Shown here piece after piece: positions 34,708 to 42,251 of a DNA stretch of 64,000 nt. Made by a program: the position numbers and the translations under genes. A model generated the notes under the pieces. That model was not told the origin of the DNA, searched no databases, and saw only the letters and a list, made by a program, of their open reading frames with translations. Numbering within the stretch: position 1 is the stretch's first letter; each line of letters opens with the position of its first letter. Origin of the DNA: Lautropia dentalis (GTDB taxonomy: Bacteria > Pseudomonadota > Gammaproteobacteria > Burkholderiales > Burkholderiaceae_E); assembly GCF_003892345.1 (NCBI RefSeq), contig NZ_RRUE01000002.1, forward strand, positions 1,382,619 to 1,446,618, given 5' to 3'.

Positions 34708-36105
34708 GGCTACCTCATGCTCAGGCTGCCGGGTCAGTGGGCTGATGCAGCTACGGGACTGTACTACAACATGAAGCGGGACTATGACCCGATGATGGGC
34801 CGATACGTTTCTCCGGACCCCCTGGGTGTACGGGCGGGCCCGAACCCCTACCTGTATGCGGGGGCAGATCCGCTCAGGAATGTGGACCCGACAGGGCTGA
34901 TGCTGTTTGCGTTTGATGGGACGTACAACGCCCCCGATGCGCCAACGAATGTCTGGTATTTCCATCAGCTCTACAACACGGAGGCCAATGGGCCGGGCAG
35001 GGTTACACGACCGTATCTGGAGGGCGTTGGCGTCGCACAGGGGCCGGATGCTGCCTATGGACGAACCATGGTAAGTGTCACACGGGAGACTCTGGAGCCG
35101 ATATTTTCGTGGAAATGGAAGGATAACGTCGAGTTCCAGGTGATGCGCTTCATGAAAGCGGTGGAAGACCTCAAGGAAGACGAAACGCTGAATATCGATG
35201 TGGTCGGATTCTCACGTGGGGCTGTTCAGGCGCTGGAATTCGGACGTATCGTTGCACGAATGCTGAACAATGGGGAGGTAGCCCATGCCGATCGGGTCAA
35301 GCTCCGATTCATGGGACTCATGGATCCCGTCATGACGAACATGTATTCGGGCGTGGATGGATGGGAGCAGAAGTGCAAACCCATGGATGTCGATGATCGT
35401 TGGGAGAATGTCCTGAACATCGTTGCAGCGCATGATCGCCGGGGCATTCTGTTCAAGGGTACGTCTCTGGGTAGTCAGATCAACATGAGACCCAATGGGG
35501 ACCTGACCGGACTTGATCCGAACGTGGTCAGAAAACTGCGACGAGATCCGGCGACGGGCGGATGGACCGGCATCCGTGAGGAAATCGTTCTGGCAGGCGC
35601 CCACTCGGATATTGGAGGTGGATGGAGGTCCCCCGAATCGAAAGCGCCGGATAGTGATCTGTCGGATGCTTCGCTGTGGGTGTTGATGGATCGCGCGGAG
35701 CATGCGGGTGTGGTTATGCACGATCTTCCAGATTATTTGAAACGGATCGATTTGCCAGTCAATCACAAGAATTCAGGGTCTATAATGAACCTTGCACAGG
35801 GAAGAGACGGGAGAACGTACCTTGTAGATGGTGAGTGGAAGGATGATGCTCACTTGGGGTTCTATGGCGTAAAACCTGATTCGCGTCTGCACCCCTTCAA
35901 GGTGGAGCCGGAGAACGAGATAGGGATGTTCAGAGATGGGCGGGATGATCCCGTAGTTCATTCTGCCTCCCGTATTCCGGAGAGCAAGTACTGGCAACAG
36001 GAGAACTCCATGGATATGAGCTTGTATTGCAAGTTTTTGCTTGACAAGGCGATATTTTATTCTTCGAAGTACGCAGAAAACTGTCGACAGGCAATCAATC
36101 ATTAA
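34708..36105 (+). pseudogene. Rhs core C-terminus fused to Tle1-like (DUF2235) lipase toxin, 5'-truncated
   Basis: From the IS3 boundary the frame reads the end of an Rhs shell: RLPGQWADAATGLYYNMKRD, then GRYVSPDPLGVRAGPNPYLY and DPTG, the canonical junction before the variable toxin. The toxin begins LFAFDGTYNAPD and has VDVVGFSRGAVQA (GxSxG nucleophile near 35210) and LAGAHSDIGGGW, signatures of DUF2235/Tle1 phospholipases delivered by type VI secretion. The remaining 465 codons are intact, but the large N-terminal Rhs body is gone. An in-frame ATG at 34717 could still allow free toxin synthesis. Codon use is less GC-biased than the neighbours. Confidence 0.85.
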
Positions 36106-36136
36106 TCTTGAATCAAGTGAATGATGGTTGTTTACG

Positions 36137-36823
36137 ATGAGTGGGGCTGGCTGTAAGCCAGTCGGCGCAGTACATGGAGCAGCGTGGTTCATGAGAGTGA
36201 TAGCAGCGGTTCTTGTGTGGATTCCCCTGATTCTCGGCCTGGCGAATGCCGCAACAGCACTGTCTGATGGCTGGACTGGCTCACTTTCAGGGCAGGTCCT
36301 GTCAATCCTGTTTTGCACGATTGTGATGGCCTGTTGTGATGCAGGGAGACGAGCCGGGAAACGGTATTCCTGGCTGATGTCGGTTGATGACCGACGGCTT
36401 GTTCGGGACTGTGCGGGGAATGTCTCCTCTGTTACTGTGGTTGTCGTGTCGATTGTTTTTGGGGCTATCGCGCTCAATTCATATGGGACGATAGACGGAA
36501 CTTCAGGTTTGCCATTTCATTGGCTGATATTCTGTCTTGAGTGCCCGTGGGTGATTCCCATCCTGCTGTATTTTGTTCCTTCGGCATGCGGATCCCTTGT
36601 TTTGGCGTGGTTTGGTTCCCGATACAGTTTGGCGTCGGCCAGGCTGTCAGGGGAAGGGAGGCTCGGGTGGGAGCCTTGTTTTTTTGGTGTATTGGTTGGC
36701 GCTCTTTTGCTTGTATCGGCATATTGCTCATGGCGTATGTCCGAATACGCTGGAAACTGCACAGTGACCTGGTTCAACAACCGTCACAGCATGCCAGAGT
36801 TTTGCCAGTCGACCTGGTGGTAG
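36137..36823 (+). CDS. Probable membrane immunity protein for the Tle1-like toxin
   Basis: 228 residues from ATG 36137 (MSGAGCKPVGAVHGAAWFMR); an ATG at 36191 (MRVIAAVLVWIPLILGLANA) would start directly at the first membrane helix. Five hydrophobic segments are visible. No family is recognised. The assignment rests on position, 31 bases downstream of the toxin, on its matching lower-GC composition, and on the general rule that Rhs toxin genes are followed by their immunity gene. Membrane location would suit protection against a lipase. Confidence 0.6.
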   Translation: MSGAGCKPVGAVHGAAWFMRVIAAVLVWIPLILGLANAATALSDGWTGSLSGQVLSILFCTIVMACCDAGRRAGKRYSWLMSVDDRRLVRDCAGNVSSVTVVVVSIVFGAIALNSYGTIDGTSGLPFHWLIFCLECPWVIPILLYFVPSACGSLVLAWFGSRYSLASARLSGEGRLGWEPCFFGVLVGALLLVSAYCSWRMSEYAGNCTVTWFNNRHSMPEFCQSTWW

Positions 36824-36836
36824 TTCATCCTTTTCG

Positions 36837-36860
36837 GATGAGTCCATGACACGCTCCAGG
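36837..36860 (+). repeat. Dispersed intergenic repeat, copy C
   Basis: 3' box only: GATGAGTCCATGACACGCTC followed by CAGG, just after the immunity gene and 34 bases before copy D. Confidence 0.7.
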
Positions 36861-36893
36861 AGTATTATTCCAAACACCCGCCCGGCGGCCCCG

Positions 36894-36949
36894 GTCAGCA
36901 CACGGATGGGGTCGACGCGGGCACGAACGTGTCCATGACACATCCCAGG
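36894..36949 (+). repeat. Dispersed intergenic repeat, copy D
   Basis: Both boxes: GTCAGCACACGG at the 5' side and ACGTGTCCATGACACATCCC at the 3' side, ending 31 bases before the DUF1330 gene. Confidence 0.75.
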
Positions 36950-36980
36950 GCCATCAAACGCAACAGCCCAGGAGCATGCC

Positions 36981-37274
36981 ATGTCTGCCTATATCGTTTT
37001 CATCCGGGACAAAATGAAGGATCGTGCGGCGTACGACCAGTACATCCGCGAGGCGGCACCCACGCTGGAGAAGTACCACGGCGAGATCATCGTGTTCAAT
37101 GGCGCGAATGAAGCGCTGGAGGGGCCGGCAACGGATGGCGGGGTCGTGCTTCGCTTTCCGGACATGGCGTCTGCGCGAGCCTGGTACGACAGTGCCGAGT
37201 ATGGCCAGTCGAAGCCACTCCGGCTGGCTGCTACCGAAGGCCGCGCCGTGCTCTTCGAGGGCGTCGGTGCCTGA
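36981..37274 (+). CDS. DUF1330 family protein
   Basis: 97 residues, one complete DUF1330 domain of the ferredoxin-like dimeric alpha-beta barrel class: AYIVFIRDKMKDRAAYDQY, AAPTLEKYHGEIIVFNG, VVLRFPDMASARAWYDSAEY and GRAVLFEGV. Biochemical function of the family is not established. It appears to be a single-gene unit preceded by two dispersed-repeat copies and followed by an octanucleotide tandem repeat. Confidence 0.9.
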   Translation: MSAYIVFIRDKMKDRAAYDQYIREAAPTLEKYHGEIIVFNGANEALEGPATDGGVVLRFPDMASARAWYDSAEYGQSKPLRLAATEGRAVLFEGVGA

Positions 37275-37300
37275 GCCGGCACCGTTCCGGCCATTCAGCC

Positions 37301-37364
37301 GTTCAGTCGTTCAGTCGTTCAGTCGTTCAGTCGTTCAGTCGTTCAGTCGTTCAGTCGTTCAGTC
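37301..37364. repeat. Octanucleotide tandem repeat GTTCAGTC, eight perfect units
   Basis: Eight identical 8-bp units without interruption, preceded by one degenerate unit. It lies between the stop of the DUF1330 gene and the stop of vapC, so it is not in a reading frame. Confidence 0.97.
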
Positions 37365-37490
37365 GGGCGGCGGCCCGGTCGCATGGCCTTGCCGCCATGA
37401 AGCATCCGCATGAATGCCCTGGCTGTTTGCCCCGGTTATGCCCGAAAGCGGCGGTGCCGATATGGCGCGCCGGGGCAGGGCTGTTCGCCC

Positions 37491-37895
37491 TCACCCCTTT
37501 GTCAGCCGCCTCAGCCCCAGTACCCGCTCCATCACCTCGAAATCCCGGTCGTTGTCCAGCACCAGATGGTCGTGATACAGGCAGAACGTGCCGATCATCA
37601 CGTCCAGCGCGCTGCGGATGGTGAAGCCGCGCGCCACCAGGGTGCGGTAATGCTCGGCCGCCAGGCACGCCAGGGCAGGGCTGAAGGCGGGCACCACGTC
37701 AAAGCCTTCCAGCAGCCGCCGGGCGTTGGCGTAGTCGCGGGCGTGCCGAAAGCCGCGCAGCACCTCGTACAGCACCAGATCCGGCACGACGATGGCCGGA
37801 TCATCCTGCTGCAGTACCTCTTTCAGCATGTGCTGGCCCGGGGTGCCGGCACCGCGGAAGAAGTCGATCCAGGCGCTGCTGTCCACGACGATCAT
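37491..37895 (-). CDS. vapC: VapC-type PIN ribonuclease toxin
   Basis: 134 residues from ATG 37895 (MIVVDSSAWIDFFRGAGTPG); ATG 37916 would add MTPGEGA and sits seven bases from the antitoxin stop. PIN acidic residues are in VVDSSAWID, VPDLVLYEVLRG, SALDVMIGTFC and LDNDRDFEVM. VapC toxins cut tRNA or rRNA. It lies directly downstream of a vapB-type antitoxin on the same strand, a standard type II toxin-antitoxin operon. Confidence 0.92.
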   Translation of the reverse strand: MIVVDSSAWIDFFRGAGTPGQHMLKEVLQQDDPAIVVPDLVLYEVLRGFRHARDYANARRLLEGFDVVPAFSPALACLAAEHYRTLVARGFTIRSALDVMIGTFCLYHDHLVLDNDRDFEVMERVLGLRRLTKG

Positions 37896-37923
37896 GGCGC
37901 CTTCACCCGGTGTCATGAGGCTT

Positions 37924-38217
37924 TCACGCCGCGGAACCATGGCGGCTCCGTTTGCGGGGGCTGCCGGGCTGGCCGGCACCTTCGGACGAACCCGGCCAGG
38001 CAGGCCGGGGCTCCATCGGCATGTCCGTGTGGATGGCGGCCGGATCGGGCTGGTCGTCCCAGTGCAGCTTGCCTTCCCATTTGAGCACTTCGCGCGCGTG
38101 GTTGCGGCGGGCGATGAGCCGGAGCCCGTCTTCGACGGCCTCGCGTTTGGTTTTGTACTGTCCGCCCTGCATGGCGGCGGCCATGAGGTTGTCATCGATG
38201 TCTATGTTTGTGCGCAT
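37924..38217 (-). CDS. vapB: VapB-type antitoxin with extended C-terminus
   Basis: 97 residues. The N-terminal part MRTNIDIDDNLMAAAMQGGQ and YKTKREAVEDGLRLIARRN is the DUF2191-type ribbon-helix-helix DNA-binding domain. The usual 65-75 residue antitoxin ends around the KWEGKLHWDD toxin-binding segment; here a Pro/Gly/Arg-rich tail of about 30 residues is added before the stop, possibly after loss of the original stop. It precedes vapC by seven bases. Confidence 0.87.
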   Translation of the reverse strand: MRTNIDIDDNLMAAAMQGGQYKTKREAVEDGLRLIARRNHAREVLKWEGKLHWDDQPDPAAIHTDMPMEPRPAWPGSSEGAGQPGSPRKRSRHGSAA

Positions 38218-38248
38218 TGTGTATTCCGTGCATGTTTTTTGTGTATCC
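38217..38248 (-). promoter_or_regulatory. Direct repeats upstream of vapBC, possible operator
   Basis: On the plus strand TTGTGTATTC (38217-38226) and TTGTGTATCC (38239-38248) are 22 bases apart, one touching the vapB start codon. This spacing of two helical turns suits a ribbon-helix-helix autoregulator. Confidence 0.4.
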
Positions 38249-38380
38249 TAATCCATTTCCCTCCCTTCCACAAGGGGGGCGCCCTCCCTCCCGGGGTTGG
38301 CCGGGGTCAGCCGGGTTTGCCGTGCCTGCCGTGTCTGCTGCGCGGCTGCCACGTCTTCTGCCGGGCGCCGTGGCGTCGCT

Positions 38381-38473
38381 CACCACACCACAACGTTTTT
38401 CTGTCTGAAACACCCCGCCATGCCCGTCCGGGCTTACAATGCTTTCCGTGTCCGCCCGGTCGCTAGTGTGGTG
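38381..38473 (+). promoter_or_regulatory. Upstream region of nrdJ with distant dyad
   Basis: CACCACAC (38381-38388) and GTGTGGTG (38466-38473) form an 8-bp dyad 77 bases apart. TATGCT at about 38513 is a possible -10 box. I see neither a B12 box nor a good NrdR box. The rest of 38249-38701 is without recognised features. Confidence 0.2.
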
Positions 38474-38701
38474 TAGGGTTTTTGGGCACTGTATGTTGTG
38501 CTATGCTGCGGTCTTCGCTGGGGCAGGCATCTGTTCCTGTCCAGCGCTGCCGCTGCGTCGGCCAGCCTCCTCCCGGAGCCACCGGCTCCATCCGCATGCT
38601 GCCCGCCGGGGCCCTGTGCCCGCGGGTTTCGACGCCCCTGTCTTTCTGGCAAAACAGGCCGGAAGCCCTGTTGCGCCCTGTCGTTCTGGAATCTGTCTCC
38701 C

Positions 38702-41197
38702 ATGAAACGTGATCCCCTGCCTGCCGCCAATACCGCTCTGACGCTGCCCGTACAGCCCATCAGCCAGGACGTGCTGGCCGAGAAGTACCTGAAGGGCAAT
38801 GAGCAGACGGCGGCCGACCTGTACGCCCGTGTGGCCCGTGCGCTGGCCTCGGTCGAGAAGGAGGACATCCGTGCCGAATGGGAGGCGAAGTTCCTGGGCA
38901 ACCTGCATGCGGGGGCCATCGGTGCCGGCCGCATCATGAGTGCCGCCGGTACCGACATCCAGGCCACCCTCATCAACTGTTTCGTCCAGCCAGTGGGTGA
39001 CTGTATCCAGGGCTTCGACGACGACGGCTACCCCGGCATCTACGAGGCGCTGCGCGAGTCGGCCGAAACCATGCGCCGTGGCGGTGGCGTGGGCTACGAC
39101 TTCTCCCGCATCCGTCCCAACGGCGCGGAAGTGAAGGGCACGCATTCCATTGCCTCCGGTCCGTGCAGCTATATCAATGTGTTCGACCAGAGCTGCGCCA
39201 CCGTCGAGAGTGCCGGCAGCCGCCGGGGCGCGCAGATGGGGGTGCTGCGCATCGACCATCCGGACGTGCTGGATTTCATCACTGCCAAGCGCACGCCGGG
39301 CCGGTGGAACAACTTCAACGTCTCGGTGGGCGTGACCGATGCCTTCATGCAGGCCCTGGCCGACGACGCCGACTGGGAGCTGGTGCACAAGGCCCGTCCG
39401 GGTCGCAAGATCATGCAGGCCGGCGCCACCCAGCGCGCCGACGGCAAGTGGGTCTATCGCCGTGTGCCTGCCCGGCAGCTGTGGGACACCATCATGAAGT
39501 CCACCTACGACTTCGCCGAGCCGGGCATCCTGTTCCTCGACGCCATCCGCCGCGACAACAACCTCAATTACTGCGAGGCCATCGAGGCCACCAACCCCTG
39601 TGGTGAACAGCCGCTGCCGCCCTATGGCTGCTGCGACCTGGGGCCGATCATCCTCACCCGTTTCGTGCGCCATGCCTTTGGCCAGGGCGGTGAGCCGGCC
39701 TTCGATTTTGCGGCCTTCGAGGAGGTGGTGGCCATTCAGGTGCGCGCCCTCGACAACGTGCTGGACGTGACCTTCTGGCCGCTGGACAAACAGCGTGCCG
39801 AGGCTGCCGCCAAGCGCCGCATCGGCGTGGGCTTCACCGGTCTGGGCAACACGCTGGCCATGCTGAAGCTGCGCTACGACCGTGCGGAGGGCCGTGCCAT
39901 GGCCGCCCGCATTGCCGAAACCATGCGCAACGCGGCCTACCGGGCCTCGGTGGAGCTGGCGAAGGAAAAGGGCGCCTTCCCCGAGTTCGATGCCGACAGG
40001 TACCTCGGCAAGGGCAGCAAAAAGGGTGAGGGCACCTTTGCCACCCGCCTGCCCGACGACATCAAGGCCGACATTCGCAAGTACGGTATCCGCAACAGCC
40101 ACCTGCTGTCGATTGCGCCCACCGGCACCGTCAGCCTGGCCTTTGCCGACAATGCCAGCAACGGCATCGAGCCGCCGTTCTCCTGGACCTACACCCGCCG
40201 CAAGCGTGAGGCCGACGGTTCGAAGAGCGAGTACGTGGTGGAAGATCACGCCTGGCGCCTCTACCGGGAGCAGGGCGGTGACGTGAACAGCCTGCCCGAC
40301 TATTTCGTCAACGCGCTGGGCATGACGGCGCTGGAACACGTGGCGATGATGGAAGCGGTGCAGCCGTTCATCGACACGTCCATTTCCAAGACGGTCAACG
40401 TGCCGGCCGACTATCCGTACGAGGACTTCAAGGACCTGTACCAGCAGGCCTGGAAGGCCCGCCTGAAGGGGCTGGCCACCTACCGTCCCAACAACGTGCT
40501 GGGTGCCGTGCTGGAAGCTGCACCGGCGAAACCGGAGGAAAAGCCTGCAGAAAACGCGGCCGCTCCGGCCGTGCCGGACGTGGATCCGATGCGCCGGGTG
40601 ATCGAGCGCCGCCCGCCGGGGGCGCTGAACGCCGTGGCCGAGAAGATCGAATACTGGACGCAGGAGGGTCAGCAGCGCCTTTATCTCATCGTGTCCTTCC
40701 TGCCCGTGGAGGCGGGTGATGGCAGCCATGTGGAACGCGCCATCGAGTTCTTCATGCCGGTGGGGCAGAGCGGCGAATCGCAGCAGTGGATTACCGCCAC
40801 CATGCGGATGCTGAGCCTGGCCGCCCGTGGCGGCTTCCTCGACCGGGCGCTGTCCGACATGCGCAAGGTCACGTGGGACCGCGGTCCGGTGCGTCTGGGC
40901 TTTTACGAGAAGGCCGATGGCACCCGGGTGCCGCGCTGGCACGACAGCGAGGTGGCGGCCATTGCCTATGCGCTGCAGAACCTCATTGCCCGCCGGCAGG
41001 AGGCGGTGCAGGCCTCGCTGTTCGATCCGGACGAGCTGCCGGCCGAGTCGTCGGCAGCGGTCCAGTCGGCGGTGTCCGGAACAGAATCGGGCGTGATGGC
41101 CGGCAAGAAATGCAGCGAGTGTGGCGCCTACGCCATGATCCGCAAGGATGGCTGCGACTATTGCACCCAGTGTGGCATGCTGGGCAGCTGCGGCTGA
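38702..41197 (+). CDS. nrdJ: Adenosylcobalamin-dependent (class II) ribonucleoside-diphosphate reductase
   Basis: 831 residues. It reduces ribonucleotides to deoxyribonucleotides using adenosylcobalamin, independent of oxygen. Visible signatures are LINCFVQPVGD (redox Cys), NPCGEQPLPPYGCCDLG near 297 (radical-site Cys and catalytic Asn/Glu), LLSIAPTGTVSLAFADNASN (phosphate loop) and a C-terminal double CxxC segment (CSECGAYAMIRKDGCDYCTQ near 804-823), the reducing tail of this NrdJ subgroup. The start at 38702 is preferred over upstream in-frame codons because homologues begin there and the extension is low-complexity. It is a likely reason the organism needs B12 uptake. Confidence 0.95.
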   Translation: MKRDPLPAANTALTLPVQPISQDVLAEKYLKGNEQTAADLYARVARALASVEKEDIRAEWEAKFLGNLHAGAIGAGRIMSAAGTDIQATLINCFVQPVGDCIQGFDDDGYPGIYEALRESAETMRRGGGVGYDFSRIRPNGAEVKGTHSIASGPCSYINVFDQSCATVESAGSRRGAQMGVLRIDHPDVLDFITAKRTPGRWNNFNVSVGVTDAFMQALADDADWELVHKARPGRKIMQAGATQRADGKWVYRRVPARQLWDTIMKSTYDFAEPGILFLDAIRRDNNLNYCEAIEATNPCGEQPLPPYGCCDLGPIILTRFVRHAFGQGGEPAFDFAAFEEVVAIQVRALDNVLDVTFWPLDKQRAEAAAKRRIGVGFTGLGNTLAMLKLRYDRAEGRAMAARIAETMRNAAYRASVELAKEKGAFPEFDADRYLGKGSKKGEGTFATRLPDDIKADIRKYGIRNSHLLSIAPTGTVSLAFADNASNGIEPPFSWTYTRRKREADGSKSEYVVEDHAWRLYREQGGDVNSLPDYFVNALGMTALEHVAMMEAVQPFIDTSISKTVNVPADYPYEDFKDLYQQAWKARLKGLATYRPNNVLGAVLEAAPAKPEEKPAENAAAPAVPDVDPMRRVIERRPPGALNAVAEKIEYWTQEGQQRLYLIVSFLPVEAGDGSHVERAIEFFMPVGQSGESQQWITATMRMLSLAARGGFLDRALSDMRKVTWDRGPVRLGFYEKADGTRVPRWHDSEVAAIAYALQNLIARRQEAVQASLFDPDELPAESSAAVQSAVSGTESGVMAGKKCSECGAYAMIRKDGCDYCTQCGMLGSCG

Positions 41198-41223
41198 TCA
41201 CATCGGGCTGCCGGTTTTCCTGC

Positions 41224-41267
41224 ACGCCCGGTACCGGTGCCTGTACGCAGGTGCCGGTGCCGGGCGT
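41224..41267. terminator. 20-bp hairpin after nrdJ (terminator-like, no T tract)
   Basis: Stem arms at 41224-41243 and 41248-41267 (starting ACGCCCGGTACCGG) pair over 20 bp with three G-T wobbles and a TACG loop. It begins 27 bases after the nrdJ stop. There is no T run, so it may stabilise the mRNA end or act in Rho-dependent termination. Confidence 0.5.
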
Positions 41268-41432
41268 CGTTGCGTCAGGGGCGTCCGGCATTGCAGGGTT
41301 TCCCGGTTTTTCGCCGTGGAGACGTTCCGGTCTTGCCGGGGTGTGGCTGCCGTACTCCCGGCCTGGTGCATGGTGTTGCCGTGCCTGTGTGCCGGGAAGC
41401 CGCGTACCGTTGTATTTTGAGAGGTAAAACTC

Positions 41433-41894
41433 ATGAAGAAACTGCTGCTGATCCTGTCTGCCGGTCTCCTGGCTGCGTGCACCACCCCCGTCCAGGATGC
41501 AGCGTCGTCCGTGCAGCAACCGGTGTCCTCCGCACAGGGTACGACATCCTCCGCACAGAACACCGCTGTCCAGAACAGCACTTCCGCTTCGGGCCAGACC
41601 ATGCAGCACGAACACAGCACCCGTCCGTCCGGTGGCGCCTCTGCGCAAACCCGGTCATCCGGCAAGCCGTCATCGGGCGTTCAGCCTTCCAGTGGGCAGC
41701 CCGGGGAGGAATCCCCGATGATCGGCATGTCCAACCCCGCTTCCGACTTCTGCATCCAGCAGGGCGGCAAGCTGGAGATTCGCCAGGAAGCCGCCGGCGA
41801 AGTGGGCTACTGCCACCTGCCCGATGGCCGCGTCGTGGAAGAGTGGGCCTTCTTCCGGGCCGAGTCCGGCAAGGCGGGCAAACAGCGCAAATAA
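41433..41894 (+). CDS. DUF333-containing lipoprotein
   Basis: 153 residues. MKKLLLILSAGLLAACTTPV is a lipoprotein signal with lipobox LAAC. A Ser/Gln/Thr-rich linker of about 75 residues follows. The C-terminal domain SNPASDFCIQQGGKLEIRQE, then GYCHLPDGRVVEEWAFFR, is DUF333, a short disulfide-containing domain found in YpeC/putative-hemolysin type lipoproteins. Function unknown. Confidence 0.9.
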   Translation: MKKLLLILSAGLLAACTTPVQDAASSVQQPVSSAQGTTSSAQNTAVQNSTSASGQTMQHEHSTRPSGGASAQTRSSGKPSSGVQPSSGQPGEESPMIGMSNPASDFCIQQGGKLEIRQEAAGEVGYCHLPDGRVVEEWAFFRAESGKAGKQRK

Positions 41895-41914
41895 CAAAAA
41901 GACGCGCCATACCG

Positions 41915-41990
41915 GTAGCCCGGGCAATGCAGGCTGCCCGGGCAAGTCAGACGACCCGGGCAAGTCTGGCAGGCAGCCAGAGTGGGCTGG
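41915..41990. repeat. Short direct repeats CCCGGGCAA after the lipoprotein gene
   Basis: Three copies of CCCGGGCAA/CCCGGGCAAG occur within 60 bases. They are the only structure I see in 41895-42251. Confidence 0.5.
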
Positions 41991-42251
41991 CAGGGCGGGG
42001 CGCCCTGGCGGGCTGACCGGGCGAGCGGGCAGGGCAGTTGGACAGGGCGTGACGGGGGCGCAACGCAACCCGACCGTGCTGGCGACGACGGGCGGGGGGA
42101 TTCAGGGCAGCGATTGGCGCTGTTACATCGCTGCAAAACACCCATGCGTCTGTCGCGCCGGATGTGGCACACTTTTCGAAGCGTGTCCTGCCGCCTTGCA
42201 GCGTGCGCTCCCTTTTCCACAAAACTCCCTTCGCGAGAGTGAGACGCGCGC

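Noticed and set aside
38218-38701. Cobalamin riboswitch in front of nrdJ
   Set aside because: No B12 box or CCCCCGCAACTG-type core is visible on the plus strand.
38501-40942. 813-codon minus-strand open frame
   Set aside because: Antisense shadow of nrdJ with no domain.
41224-41267. Calling the nrdJ hairpin a definite intrinsic terminator
   Set aside because: No T run follows the stem on either strand, so it is kept only as terminator-like.
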